In this document: piece after piece, positions 1 through 12,611 of the stretch | How the letters are laid out: every line of letters starts with the position of its first letter | Position numbering within the stretch: the stretch's first letter is position 1 | Source of the DNA: Volvox africanus | Lineage: Eukaryota; Chlorophyta; Chlorophyceae; Chlamydomonadales; Volvocaceae | Assembly (NCBI GenBank): GCA_030268105.1 | Contig: BSDZ01000079.1 | Coordinates: forward strand, 2,113,501-2,177,500 | DNA: 64,000 nucleotides | Direction: 5' to 3' | Program-made: the position numbers and the translations under genes | Notes under the pieces: generated by a model | The model's input: only the letters and a program-made list of their open reading frames with translations | What the model was told of the DNA's origin: nothing | Database searches by the model: none

Positions 1-1126
1 TCGGCAAATATCGCCGGGGGCCACCAGCATCGACTCATTAGCGATCTTCCTCTACCACTGTCACCGCCATTGCCGCTGCTGCCGTCACCACCGCCGCTGC
101 TGGAGGTTTGGATGTGCAGATGTTGAGGTGCCACTGACCAATCACTAGACACCAGGCTATACGGTACTCGCCCGGAGCCATCCGCGCAGCCAGAGAAGGA
201 GCGGCGACCACCGCTGCTACTGCCACCGCCGCTGTCGCGGTGTCCAGTGGCAGCGGTAGCACTGCCGCCATGCGCCATTACTGTCCTGACGTCATCATCG
301 GGCAATGTTGTGCGCGTAGCAACGCGCAGCAAGGCGTGGGCAGCCATCGATGCGGACGGCATAGGCGGCGGCGATGGCACCGCCGCCCCTGCCGCCGCCG
401 CCGCCGTCCCGCCAAGGGCCACGGCGGTCGGCAATTCTTCAGGTACCGGTGGCCGCGTTGGCGTCGGGTCACGAGGTCGCAGCAGCACGTTCGGTGGGGG
501 AATGGGTGCCACGGGAGCTTCCAACAAGGGCTGGGCCAGTGCCGCCTGCACGCACGCATGCATCGTAGGGCGGGTAGATGGCCTCTTTACGGCACCAAGT
601 AAGATCACTTCAAATGCATCTCCCTACCGATGCAACTGCAACAAGTCTCCACCATCTCCCCCGCAAGCGACCCTGCCGCATCCATCCCTAGCCACGCCTC
701 CCCTGTCCCTCCGCATCGCTATGCACTCCGCAGTGCTCTTCTGTATCGTACACAAAGTTCCACCCTGACGTGAGGCGTTCACAGCCCTTACAATAGACAA
801 TTACCTCCGTCTCCTCGTGTTTATGCAGGTTGGCACACATCTGCATATACACGTCCACAACGAGTACCACAAACCGGCAGCACACCGCCGCCGCATCGCC
901 AATCTCGCCATCTGTAAGGCGCGCAGAGTCGCGGTCCAAATGCACGGCCGTATTCCCGAGCGTGCGCAGCACGTGCAGTGCGGGCGCCAGGAGCGAGTTT
1001 GGGTGGTGGTCTCGGAGCCGGTTAATCAGATCCACCAGGTCACGATCAGGGCGGGGCGCGGCGCGGTCCACCGGGTCCAGCTGAAACAATGCGTCCTGGT
1101 TGGAGGTTTTGATTTCGGGGAGGCCG
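1..1126 (-). CDS. hypothetical protein, two exons visible, runs off the left edge
   Basis: I do not recognise this gene. Two exons join in phase on the minus strand: about 1126-805 and 624 to the edge of the window. The first has a plausible acceptor (GTTATCAG) and a good donor (GAG|GTAATT). It encodes a helical segment with the core LLAPALHVLRTLGNTAVHLD, which resembles the DUF4145/HEPN-like helical domains seen beside nuclease or kinase modules; this is a weak resemblance. The second exon begins GDAFEVILLGAVKRPSTRPT and then turns into Ala/Pro/Gly/Ser-rich sequence that stays open to position 1. The long plus-strand ORFs over the same DNA are mirror images of this GC-rich coding sequence. 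Neither the start nor the stop codon is inside the window. Confidence 0.4.
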
Positions 1127-4099
1127 CTGATAACTTTACATTAGGTTCATGGGAATTCGAAACAAGAGGATGAATTCAATCGGTAACCGCCCACTCCAAT
1201 TTAGGAGAATTGCACACGCATTGAGAGAGGTCTGTGGAAGGGGATGGTGCTGGGAAGAGGGTGGTGCCACAACGCGCTGATGGTACTGCGCTGGCAGCCA
1301 GTACCTTAGCAGCGCCCACAGGCCCACGAGCCACACATGGCGGTGCACGGGGCACGGGACCGGGTCGTGTAGGAGACTATGTGAACGAAGAGGAATCAAG
1401 GGGAATCAAGGAACAGGGGCTCAGACCCTCCCCGCCCCTTTTGCCTGGCCGCTGTCTAACCTTCCAAATCACCGATGGCATGGGAAAGGTGGATATATGG
1501 AAAGGAGCTTCGTCACCGTAAAAATAGCATTGGCTCTTGAGGTCCATTGTCCAACATCGCCCTTTATTAAGTCATCCTAAGGGTAACTTCTCCGCCACAG
1601 CTTGCACCCGACCCACCTGTGCAATCGCCTCCGCCAAAATGCGGCCCTGCACGATTAGTGTCTGCGGCCGGGGTAGGAAAGCGTGGAACCGGTTGTGGCA
1701 GAGGTGGGAGTGTGAGAACGGGACGGGGAAGTGGCAAACGTGATGAAAGCGGTACAAAAGGCAGGTGACCGGATGGCTCGGCTTCTGGATGCTTGGCGAT
1801 AAGCATGCAGATACGCATGCTATTGCGATTGGTGCAGGTGAAAAGCAAGTAGCAAGCTCTCAAGCTGCCGCCTTCCCTTCAATGGGAACAGTTCATCAGG
1901 CCGGCCCACAGCATGCTTTATGCCATTTCCACAAAAAAGCAACTCACTTTCATGCCTGCACGTGGGGGTCGTGGATGTGGCTTACAGGAATGTTGTATGA
2001 GGTCCACCAATACCTGGACGGCAAGCCGCAAAATGGAAGGAGCATTCAGAGGAGGATGAGGGGCATGGGTTAAGCAGCAAGTACCAGAGTGCTTCTGAGG
2101 TTTGTGATTACTGCTCGTCCCAAAGGCCAGCTGATTGTCGGGGCCGGTGGATATGGGAGATATGGGCATCGGGGATCCAATCCTCCATTGTGTATGTCAC
2201 ATGCCGTGCCAGCGGGCTGCCGTATAACGGCCGTCGGCCAGCTGGACCTAAACTTCAAAAATGGCTCTGTTGGGTCGCCTAGAATTATAATGGCCCTGTG
2301 GTTATTGTGTCCAACCCTTTGAAATGAGACACCTTCCGTTCGTTTGCCTGCTGTACAAGTAATTGGTATGCGTGCGAAATGCACGGTGGATTATTCTACC
2401 TGCAAATCATCCTGCAAGTCCTCCTTAAGGGTGCGCTCCAACCGCCCTTTCTGCAACCGCTCATTCAAAGCCTGCACACCGCACAACCGAGGCGCTCATC
2501 CACCCAGTGCACACGTGAGTGACAAACACAGTTGCAGTACACCGTGTGCTTCGGCAATTCTTGCATTGACGGATAACAAGCGACAGAAAAACTTTAATGT
2601 CCTGTTAAGCGACTACGGATATAAAGATACCTGCACGGTGTGCGGCCACAGAGACCGGAGCTCGACGATGGTCCACTCGCGGCCCTTAAACTGGAATGGG
2701 GCAAGCAGCCTATCCCAGGTCTGTTTGCATACCGCATTTGCAACGCCCGCTGGATAGCGCCAACACAAGTCAAACGGCCCTTCGCAACGACAACGGGCTG
2801 GCCGTGGCTGCCCGTTGGGCAGCTGCGCAGGTTCTGGAGCCTGCTCTGTTGGCTTCAGTTGCGCTGGCAGGAATGCTGCTAGAGTTACGGATTTGGGAGG
2901 CATTCCCGTTATGCAACCTTAGTCGCCTTCTACGTGCGCAGAAATCGGTCCGTTAGAGAACGCGCAGGTAGGCATTCTATATTAATTTAAATATCTCCAT
3001 GCCAGGTTTGGTCTGAGGCAAAAAGTTAAACAACAAACATGTTTTCTCTCTTACACTACCGTTCTTGGCAGGCATCGTTCGAGGCAATACACACACGAGC
3101 CGAAGTATACACCTGCGTAGAGAATGGCAACGGAGCTTGCAATCTGTGCAAAAACTACGATGCTAATGATCGGTGCTCATGTGTACGGGAGGCTCCAATG
3201 CAAACAGCTCTAACTGCCAAGGACGTGCAAGCGAAGCAGGATTTAGCAACACGGCAGATCGGTTTCTACAGCTGTGAGCGGGCATAATTTCTGTCACTTT
3301 ACCGAAGAAATATTTGCGAAAGCATCCGTTTTAGTACCTACACAGAGATTTTTGCCGTTTCAATAGCGATCCTTGAGCACTCGCCGAGCCAAGAGGTTAC
3401 AAAAGAGTCACACACACAACCATACTGATGTTGCATTTCTCGTTCATTCGTCCATTCACTTCCTGAAGCCCTAAACCTAACATGCTAAGATCTGCGACAC
3501 CCGCAAGTTGAGGCAAGAGTCTGCACAGTTTTTATTTCCTGCGCTGGCTCCACAGCCACGAATGCAGGTATTTAATAGCATATCTCAAGGCATCCGCAGA
3601 ACCATGGGTGCCGCTTTCTTGGACGCAGCCACAGCGTCTGAGGAAGTCCGCATCCCCTGGCAATGGCGTGCCAAGGTGATAACCTGACGCGCGCAAGAAA
3701 CAGACAGAACCGTTCAAGACCCAGGCCTATGACTCCTCACCCCATGACATAATAGATGGCTTTCGGGCCTCACTGTAATGCACACGTAGTCGCAGTTGCC
3801 CCAGCTCCGCACCGGCATCACATACACGTCTCATTTGGGTATCCCGGCAGGCACGACGTTTCAAGAGCCGCAACGTAGCGAAACAGCATAAACAGATGTA
3901 CTAAGTTTGCAAGTGGGGCCCCCTGGACGCCCGCAATGTCAGCTGGGGATGATCCTTACCAGAATCCAAATGTACCTTATGCTTATACATAGAGCAGGCA
4001 CCTGTAGAATAGCGACATGAGAAAAATCCGCCAGCAGAAGTTGGGGGGAGCTGTGGTCCCCAGCTTACATTCCGCTCGGGATGACGACTTGATATTTGC
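1127..4099. other. intergenic region, no gene recognised with confidence
   Basis: About 3 kb of mixed composition. The best coding candidate is a pair of plus-strand exons, 2883-2967 (acceptor GCTGCTAG, donor GCGCAG|GTAGGC) and 3072-3166 (acceptor TTGGCAG). They join in phase and end in a basic tail with a TAA stop, but there is no recognisable domain and no upstream exon. A minus-strand ORF at 3532-3717 could be a terminal exon but has no recognisable motif. Nothing else here stands out from chance ORFs. Confidence 0.3.
2883..3166 (+). CDS. possible two terminal exons of an unknown gene
   Basis: Two short exons, 2883-2967 and 3072-3166, are separated by a 104-bp GT-AG intron and stay in frame to a TAA stop. 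The peptide is rich in Arg and Ser (it includes YATLVAFYVRRNRSVRER) and matches nothing I know. No upstream exon or start codon could be fixed. The call rests only on splice signals and phase, so it may be chance. Confidence 0.2.
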
Positions 4100-6239
4100 T
4101 CAATGATGGTACGGCACGCCGCGCAAGATCGTCCAAGCTCGATACAGCTGTTCAAGGAGGACAACGACAGCGACCTGCGTGATAATTTCAAAAAATCCAT
4201 TATTTATTACCGGCATGATTTTCCCGTGAATAATTACGAATCAAAAATCCACATCGGAGAGTTCCCCCTTTACAACACTGTGGCGGTCGATGCCAAAAGG
4301 AGGCCATAAAATCAGTGTTAGGATACAGCAGTGAGTAATTAACACATGACCAACAATTGTGATGATCATGACCGTGCTAAGCAGACTAAGCTAAGTGTTG
4401 CGTGTGACACGCGCAGATGCGAGCTCACCAGCTAGAAACCGCCATATGATACAGCCACTTGCCTGGTGATTGAGGACCATGACGGATAATCGTATCACCC
4501 GGTCCGCCCGCGCGCGGACGGCATCACTGTGTCCGTACGGGCCACCAACGCAGAATGCCAGTGGCCGCCCCTCATCGCCAGCGGCTGCTACCAGGTCAGC
4601 CAGATCCTGGCTTCGGAGCTGCCGTACCAGTGCAGAATTGACGATTGTTCAGCATGAGAGCAGGTGCACGAGAGGTGATTCCAAGCGTCAGCGAAGAGTG
4701 AGGAACAAAGGATTCAGGGAACGGGCCCCAACGGCTGGTCCCGGCTACAGCCAAAAAATACGCGAGTAAGGTGCAACAAAAGACTGATTGGCGAATGAAA
4801 TGGCCGAGCTATAAATGCCGAGCGAAATGGAACACTGAAGGCTTGAGGCAAGGGAATAGGCATAGAAAGGTGTTAATGAGCTGGATCGGGGGTTGCCGTT
4901 GCCTGGACACTGACATATCAGCACCGCCAGCTGCATAACCTGAATATGGGTCATGTGGCACAGGTACAGATACAGGTACAGATACAGGTACAGTGGGGCG
5001 GGAAATTAGTTATATGTGCCAAAGTGATACGCGGGGACTAAGCGCATAAGCATCGACATGGGGACCAGCAAACCCGTGCGGTGGGACCCGTGTCTGGAAG
5101 CTTTAAGAGTAGGTGTTCTGGGTGGAGTAAAACGCCCGTTCCTTCTCATTGACGTCTCCGTGCCAGACAGACGCAGCACCCCGCACGTGCGCAGGTAAAA
5201 ACTGAATACCCCTGTATGTCGGCGATACTTCTCGCCCCCTATACGACTTGGTTTCTTGCATATCTCCCCTGCACGTGCCTCCTTGCCGCGCTCGTCCAGC
5301 ACGACCACGAAGTCCCTGGCATCCAGCGCCTTCAGCACCTTCTCGCCCTCGGTCTCTCGTTGGACGGCAGGATCGGTGGAGTTGCGAGGGTTAGGTTTGA
5401 CGATGATACTGCTCACGGGGGCGTACCTGCATGGGGTCAGGCCGTTGTTTTGGGGCCCTGATCATACAAACAGATTTCTGTGAACGGGGCCAGAGGACTT
5501 AGCCATTGCCGCGTTCGAAAAGGACGCATTTGGCGTGATGACGTCGTGTATTTACATGCTGCAAACGCTGCAAAATGCGTACTGCGAGGTGGTATTCCGC
5601 GAAGTGGTATTCCCGGAAAGGATTAGCGAATGGGGTGGGGAAAGAAGAAACCCTAAAGCCACTGTATTTCAATCGCAGAGATGTAACATTATATAATACA
5701 TTATGCATTTTTAGTTATTATGTATGCAAAGTGGGACATCCCCTGGTGGCTTTCGGATGGGCTTTCCACCTTGAGACAGCAAAGGCCACGGGAAATCAGT
5801 TCCACGACGTGTCAAGAATGATGCTGCATCAGACTTGACGTATCCGCGTGCTATGGCTGCGAGAACGAACGAAAAGCCGACCACGGCCGGGGCCGCTGCT
5901 AGTGTCTCAAGAGAGGCCCGCGGAGCTTCAGTATCCATAGGATCCTAACCTTTCGAGCTTTTCACGAAGTTCCTTGGAAAATAGGGTCGCTCCCTTGCTG
6001 TTCTCCTTGGACACGGTGATGATCCTTATTGGCATGGCGCGAACGTCTCTCGCTTTTCCGGCAGATGCCCGGATAATCCTTCCTGGTCTACATGCGTAAA
6101 ACCTACTGCAAAACGGATCGCCGGAGAAGCAGGCTCTTGCTGGTGCTGTTGTCCGAATCCGTTGCGCGGCTCTGGCCGGGTGCGTTCTACCCATCTCGAA
6201 AGAAGCATTACATTCGCAAGAACAAGTTGCGAACGGCAT
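4100..6239 (-). CDS. 23S rRNA (pseudouridine-N3)-methyltransferase, RlmH/SPOUT family, probably organellar
   Basis: RlmH-type SPOUT enzymes methylate N3 of the pseudouridine in helix 69 of the large-subunit rRNA, using S-adenosylmethionine; in plants the homologue is nuclear-encoded with an organellar leader. Four exons join in phase: 6239-5950, 5426-5279, 4618-4463 and 4174-4100, giving about 222 aa. The core starts at MPIRIITVSKENSKG. It continues through VKPNPRNSTD, VVVLDERGKE and the SAM-binding knot CVGGPYGHSDAVRARADRVI, then LSVMVLNHQ, and ends with LYRAWTILRGVPYHH. Family enzymes nearly always end in this YHH-type tail, so the protein is complete at its C-terminus. The first 70 or so residues are Arg/Ala/Ser-rich and look like a transit peptide. 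An in-frame ATG at 6338 is an alternative start. Two introns appear to use GC donors: CAG|GCAAGT at 4462 is a strong match and GAG|GCACGT at 5278 a weaker one. A TTACA at 4065-4069 (TGTAA on this strand) may be the poly(A) signal. Confidence 0.92.
4961..4994. repeat. 12-bp tandem repeat
   Basis: Nearly three copies of the unit CAGGTACAGATA, within the second intron of the RlmH gene. It is an ordinary minisatellite with no obvious function. Confidence 0.85.
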
Positions 6240-6623
6240 AACTATAGGGGCAAGCTTAATAATGTCCAATACTTGCCCTACCGCCAGGCCCGCGGCTTGG
6301 CGGCTGTATCTGTCCACTAGCCAATACGTACAAGTCACAGAGAATTATATCTTCGTTCGTTTTCTTCACATTCGACCAAGAGCACATCCTGCAATTCCGG
6401 TGCTGCGGGGATAACGCTAGCTGCAACGCGAAACAGCAACGGGTCACTGTCCAACACTAATAGCTTTCCCAGAGGACAAGTGTCATGCTCCCAAAGCCAT
6501 ACAAGACGTGAGAATACAACCTTTCTGTCACATTCAAAAAATTCAACCGTGTTTTTGCTCCCCAGCCCCCACCTGGTCTACAAATGCACCCCTACCCCCC
6601 ATCGTCCGGGAAAAGTACATAAC

Positions 6624-8599
6624 TTAATAGTCATCATAATCGTCGTCCACGTCACCTTGCTGCTGAGGTGCCTGGAAAAAGGCAAGTGAGGCCCCCAACG
6701 GTGCCATAAGTGTCCCAACGCCAGCAACAGCATGAGGCACCTGCGCCACTCCCGACATCATTACACCGGCGGTGGCTGCTAGCGGTCCCACACTGGAGCC
6801 CACCATGCTGAGCTGCCCTGGGGCCATCCCCGCGTCCTCACCACCCCACACTTCCGGGCCCGTCCCTGTCATGGTTGGACCGGCTGCACCTGAGCTCAGC
6901 CCCCGATGCCCAAAGGGCGACGGCTGTGCTGCCTGTCCGTGATCACCATACCGTGACGAAGCTGCATCTTGCGCTGCTGCAAACGTCCCAGACGCCGAAC
7001 GATCCAGCGGTTCTAACTTCACAGGGAGCACTCGGGCCATCTGCAGCTGCCGTCTATCGTCCATGCACGTGGCTTCAGCGGTTGTTGCACACACCGATGC
7101 CTCCAATCCCGGCTGTGGTGAAGTGTGCTGCGCATACTGCTGGTGCAGGGACGGTGGATGACTCTGCGTACCAGTAGACGAAGGGGTTATTGCACCACCG
7201 GAGCTCTTGTTCCCCAGGTTTTTGCCCTTGCGCCCTAGCCCGAAGAATGGCTGTTGCGCTCGGAGAGCCGCTACGATAGAGCACCCACCCCCACTCGCTG
7301 CGATGCCGCTGCTGCCAGCTGCCGCTGGGTCTTGCCGGGAGGTTGCTTCATGCTTCACAGCTGTTTCTTGTCCCTTCAAGGCCGCCAAGCCCGAAGAAGT
7401 TGAAGGCCCGGGAACCGGGGCTTCGCTAGGTGGAACCTGGACAACTGGCAGTGCAGGCATATGCAGTACACTGGCCGTCAGCTCGGCGGCATCAGGTGGC
7501 CCAGCCTCCGGCCCTTCGATGATGGGTGCCGCTGCAGCGGTGGCTGCCGCTGCAGCAGCCTTACCCCTTGGCCCTCGCCGGCCACTTGACTCTTTCTTTG
7601 CACTGCCTGCTCCGCGGGAGGAGGGGGCCTGGCTACCAGGTGGCAATGGCGGCTTGGAGCCGCGGCCCTGGGCGGGAGGCCCTGGTGGCGTGTCGTCGCT
7701 GGCCTGCCCAGAGGTTGCTGCGGCGCCACCACGACCTCGCCCTCGGCCTGACCCTTCCGGCGAGGCCACCGCATCATAATTGTCATTTGTCCTGTTGCGA
7801 GCATCATGTTCCGGCAGGCGGTAGCTGTATCAGCATCCGAAACCACGCCATTCAATGACAGGGAACAGCATATAACACAATCCATGAAACAATGGGGGAA
7901 TCCCCAACATGGAAAAACGGAACGCACTGCGCTTTTAAAGTGTGCGACCTCGAGAGCCTTATACGGAACAAAGGCATGATATAGCCTGACGAATATCCGC
8001 TGCTACAAACCATATAGCATTTTGGAAATATAAAGTGCATCCGGCCTAACATTCAAAACCATCAGGCCCGGCTACACACCTGCGGCGTTTGCTGGGTTTG
8101 GGAGCAGCGTCGCCGTTCTCCGTTTCTGCGGCTGGAAGGTCAGGCGCCGGTGCCACAAGCTCCGCAAGAAAGTCCAACGTGGTATCCGCCTTGACAGCAG
8201 CTTTCCTGCATGTTAACGCAGATAAAATATTACACCGATGCCACCATGCTGGCAACCCACACAAATTGTACTGCAGACCGTTAGCAAAGCCATAAACCAC
8301 CATGCTAGCAACCCGTGATACAGCCAGCTTACAAATGACTCGGCGTGAGGGTTTTGGCTTGGCGGGTCTGGGCGACCACGATGGCCTGCTTGCAGAGCTT
8401 TTCAAGGAATAGCTCCATCGCGCGGCCTGCGAATCCCCGAAATCCATTATTGGCACATCTTAAAGGGTCTAATTGTAGACGGTTGTGCTAGCTTACCGAT
8501 TAGAATGGGTGTGGCTTGTGATATTTTCCCCACGTCATCGTCCGTTTGCATCATTTTTTTGATCCGCGTGGCAAGTGGACATATTTTCCTTGTCTTCAT
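6624..8599 (-). CDS. NC2alpha/DRAP1, TBP-associated histone-fold corepressor subunit
   Basis: NC2alpha pairs with NC2beta (Dr1) through histone folds; the dimer clamps TBP on promoter DNA and blocks TFIIA/TFIIB entry, acting in the nucleus. Four exons join in phase: 8599-8497, 8426-8333, 8205-8080 and 7791-6624, about 496 aa. The fold starts at residue 1 with MKTRKI, then ATRIKKMMQTDDDVGKISQ and TPILIGRAMELFLEKLCKQA. It goes on through AKTLTPSHL and ends at TLDFLAELVAPAPDL, a close fit to the NC2alpha histone fold. A basic KRRR patch and a GRGRGRG motif follow, as in plant NC2alpha. The last exon adds about 390 residues of Ala/Gly/Pro/Ser-rich sequence ending in DVDDDYDDY. The human protein is only about 205 aa, so this tail is unusual. 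The start at 8599 puts Met right before the conserved fold. An upstream in-frame ATG at 8638 would add 13 hydrophobic residues and is less likely. Confidence 0.92.
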
Positions 8600-9171
8600 A
8601 CTGAAAATAAGTAGGCTAAGACTTGAAAATGGCTTCAAAACTAAGGGCCTTTCTCACCGGCTCCCGCGAACAGAGCTACAAAACCGTCAACCGCCTGCTT
8701 GTTCTACCGCCTACTGAAATTGATCGAACACTTCGAGGGCCTCACAACATCAACATGGAAACAAACATAAATGACGTCTATGTGTTAGGCGGTGGCGCGA
8801 TCGATTCACCCAGCTGAGAGGTCGCGGCCTAAGCTTAAGATGTCCGGCAGATGTTGCCGCTGAAGAAATTCTCCGCCAAACCACCAATATAGAATTTGGG
8901 AGAAGTGAAGGTATATATGGTATTTCTGCGTCCTGTCAAGCGCATGCACCTAAGCGGGCTCGGGGTCGCGCAGCAGTTTATATAGCTCCACACATAACGA
9001 CTTCAGTCCAGTGCCGTACTGAAGGGCTCCCTGGAGCTGCAACCCAACGTGTCTCCCAGTACCCCAAAATTCGATAGGGAAGCAGTGTTTACATAAAGCG
9101 GTATATTTTCCAGTGGCTTGTGCGTCGCGGGCCGTTTTCGCTTTCCTTTTGCGTGCTTCCGATAGACGACT
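8600..9171. promoter_or_regulatory. shared 5' region between divergent NC2alpha and OSCP genes
   Basis: The 572 bp between the two start codons must hold both promoters and both 5' UTRs. I see no firm TATA box; ATATATGG near 8913-8920 and TTTATATAG near 8974-8982 are candidates on the OSCP side. A plus-strand ORF at about 8629-8817 begins with ATG but has no recognisable motif, so I do not call it a gene. Confidence 0.45.
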
Positions 9172-12100
9172 ATGCTGGCCCGGGCAGCATGCCTGCTGGC
9201 GTGCCGTGCAGAGCAGCTTCAGCTGTCTAAGCAGCTGGTTAGTATATTTGTGACAATTTTAATGTTACTTTCAAGACGGGGGACATATCACGGTCTGATT
9301 AACGTTGGCGCTTTCGTTGTGGCCAGGTCCGCTGCTTCGCTGCTGCCGCATCCGCTCCAAAGACGGATTACAAGCTGGTGAGGCGGGTTGGATCGCAATG
9401 TAATCAGCACAGCTGAAACATCCAGGCTGCGCGGGTCTTTTCAAGTAGATTTTTCAATTATGGCCATTCTATCTTGCAGCCGGTGGCACCTCTCCAGCTG
9501 AGCGGCACCTCGGGAGCTATTGCCACGCTGGCTTGGCAGGTGGCAGCAAAGGAAAACGTTCTCGCCAATGTCCAGGATGAGCTTTACCAGGTAAAGGACC
9601 CTTGTTTCATTATGGCATTTATGTTTTAAGTATTGATCTTGCTGCTTTAATGTTACGGGCTGACACAACTTCGGCCGATGTTATTGTCACAGCTCGTTGA
9701 GGTGTTCAAGACATATCCGGAGATCCGGCGCCTGGCAACGGACCCTTTCCTCCCGGTGGCTTTCCGTCAGAAGGTCGTATGTGACATGTGCGCTGCAAAG
9801 GAGGTCACGGAGGTCACCAAGCGATTGATGGGTGGGTATTGTCTGTGCCACTGCCTATTTGGCATCAGATATCGAAACCTCTTTCACTCTGAAGGGACAC
9901 AGGAAATGCCTTACCTCTCTTGGCTTCGGGACTCCCGTCGTTGGCATAGATCCACGTAGCGTAATAGAGTCAAAAGGTGCTTCACGCCGCACAGCTACAA
10001 GGAGCTGACGTGAAGGTTAAGCGTCCTTTCGCACAATACGTATTGAACCCAGATCCTGCCCTTCCGACATGGCGCCTTGATTCAGAGGCCCTGGCGGAGG
10101 AAAACAGCCTGAGCGCCATCGTTCAGGTCACCCTGGCGTACGAGGAGCTGATGTTGGCGCATAAGAAGGAGGTGCATTGCACTGTCGTAACCGCCCAGGT
10201 ATGTTTCCTGGACAGGGACGGCCTCTGCTGCACTGCAAGGGTTTGGGCCGCGTGGTGTTCATGGTGTGTGCGACATAAGGGAACATGGAAAGCCGTCGTA
10301 CAAGGTTCTACACGACGTGAGAGAATGGCGGGTGGTGATTCAGAGTCGCGTTCATAACTGGCAGCGGGAAGGTGGTAGCGATGCTCTTGACTCAGTGGCG
10401 AGTATCGGCACGCCAGGCCAGTGCTGCAGTAACTTTGCCAGTGGTTTGAACTGTCGATCGCTGCCACTGCTGTGGTGGTGGCGCACGGGAGGCGGTTGTC
10501 ACGCTGCTGTACGGCAGCTGCGGGGAGCAAATGTGGGAATTCTCCTTGGCATCAGTAGCAGCGGTGGCAAAGATTAGGCAACGATGGTAGTTGATAACCG
10601 GATAGGGAAGGGAAATACAGCGGGGGGCATCATTTGTGTCGGCTCAGGTGTAGGGCAGGAAGGGTTTGGGTTCTGTGGCCTCGTTTTGCCGGGAACGCTG
10701 GCACGGTTTCTTATCGCCAGCTAAGCCCTTAGCACATACGCTGTTCGTATGCAGCTGGCACAGGATGCGCGCACTTGCAGACAGCCCGAAGGTGGCTTAG
10801 CAACTCCAGGTCCGGCGCTAACTGCTGGGGATTGCGACAGCTGATTTGGTCAACCAGTCAGCCACCTGCGGGCCTGACGTTGTGTTGCCACGCCCTACGT
10901 ATGGCAGCGCATCCGTCCGTGTCAGTTCATTCAGGGTAGCTGAGACCTTTCCTGAGCTATTTGTTCAGCATGACTTGCGCACGCGTTGGGTGGTATGTGA
11001 AGACAGGCCAGGTCGAAATTGGAGCAATGGATACAGTGCAGTCTTGCGGCAGCCTGTAGCCGGGAAAGAATGGGTTGGCACGATTATGTTTGGTGTATGT
11101 AAAATGAGCACAAGAGCTCATCACAGGCTTGTAGAATGTAGGGGTTTAGGGTTACAACGTGTCGAAAGGTTCCGGCGTAAACCTTTTGGCGCCGTCCTCC
11201 TGCTTTTCAAAAAGACGTCGTAACATATAACTGTGTTCAGGCACGACTGTTATGGCACGACTAATATGCCCCTGGAGTTCCAGGATCTACCCTGACTGAG
11301 AGCGGGCCAAAAGACCCTAAAGTTAAGGGCAGGGTGCCCCCATGTCGATGGACGGTGACGACCCCAATTAAAGTGACCTGCGAGCTGACCAGTAGCGGAG
11401 TTGACGCCTTAGTTGATTCGGCAGATTCTGCTGGATGATGGTGGTGGGTGCTGAACCTGGGAAAACCACTGATTTCGGAGAAGTCGGCATGGGAGACTGG
11501 ATGAGGGTGCCCCGAAACACCGGGGAAGGTAGGGACTGCCAGGTTAGTGGCCACGGGTGATGTACCCCCCTATCCTACACACAACTGGACAGGGTCCCGA
11601 GAGCATTTCTCCTATCCGTGTCTCTATATGTATTTGGCATGCTCGCAGCCTCTGGATGACGCCGAGCGCGCAGTGTTCACCAAGCAAGCCCAGGCGTTCG
11701 TGGAGCCGGGCTTTAAGCTGGTTATGAAAGAAAAGGTAAGGTATACGACGATACCGTGGTGCCAATTAATGTGCAAACCCTGACACTGTTCCATCTTTTC
11801 TTCACTGAAATATGCCGTGCTATGTGCCTCAATATGACTTGTTACTCGCTGACTAGTCAACGCATTATAGCTGTAACCTTAGGCAACGAGCTGGTGCTAT
11901 AGCTCTCTCGGACGTGCGTAGGTAGGTGTTCTCTTGACTGTCGCTGGCATTGGGACAGCCGGTGGACGTGTTAGGACCGGCTTGCGTATGTATGGATAAA
12001 GATTAATACCAGATAGTTGACCGGTTTTGGCTGCAAGGTGGCTCGCTGGCCTGATCTATAAATGGACTTTGTATCAGCGCCTATACTGGGATGGGTACCT

Positions 12101-12611
12101 GTGCAAGTTTGGAAATATGACATGGGGGATGAGGTTTCTCCAAGGCAACCACGGCATGAAAGTGCGCCTACTCGGGGCTTGGAAATTATTCTTTCATCTC
12201 ACGGTCACGTGCACTTGCGGGCAATATCCTGCCGCTGCTGGAGTATGCGTACGGTCTTTTAGTTGTCATGTTGCCCGTTGTCACCTGCCCACGCACACCT
12301 CCTGGCATTGCCTCCTTGGTGGGCTCGCCGATGCCATGATGGAACTTTGCCAGAGCAAGCCCACTCCCCGTTCGTTTCGTTTTACTAAATCGGACTTCTC
12401 GGGCGTGGGTCGTGCGAACGGAGCCACGTAAGCATAACTGATGTTGCGTGTTCTCTTGCCCTGTTTATGCTGCTGGGGACCTCAGGTGGACCGCAAGTTG
12501 CTTGGAGGCTTCGTATTAGAGTTTGAGGACCGACTGGTGGACATGAGCAAGGCCAAGAAGCTGGAAGAGTTCAACAATCTGGTCACCAAGCTGGAGAATG
12601 ACCTTAAGTAA
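9172..12611 (+). CDS. mitochondrial ATP synthase OSCP (delta-type) subunit
   Basis: OSCP links the F1 head to the peripheral stalk of mitochondrial ATP synthase. Seven exons join in phase: 9172-9237, 9327-9377, 9480-9590, 9693-9831, 10086-10198, 11649-11735 and 12486-12611, giving 230 aa, normal for the family. The first two exons form a mitochondrial leader ending RCFAAAASAP. The mature part starts PVAPLQLSGTSGAIATLAWQ and runs on through VFKTYPEIRRLATDPFLP, EVTEVTKRLMEALAEENSL and LAHKKEVHCTVVTA. The last exon holds the hallmark VDRKLLGGFVLEFEDRLVDM and a short tail to TAA. The donor after TKRLM and the acceptor before EALAEEN were chosen because they restore both frame and family spacing. 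Introns 5 (about 1.45 kb) and 6 (750 bp) are long. The first TGTAA I see downstream is at 13066-13070, implying a 3' UTR of about 450 nt. The gene is divergent from NC2alpha. Confidence 0.93.

Noticed and set aside
240..768. Long plus-strand Ala/Arg-rich ORFs
   Set aside because: They mirror the minus-strand exon at 1-624, which has a plausible splice acceptor in phase. GC-rich coding DNA often leaves the opposite strand open.
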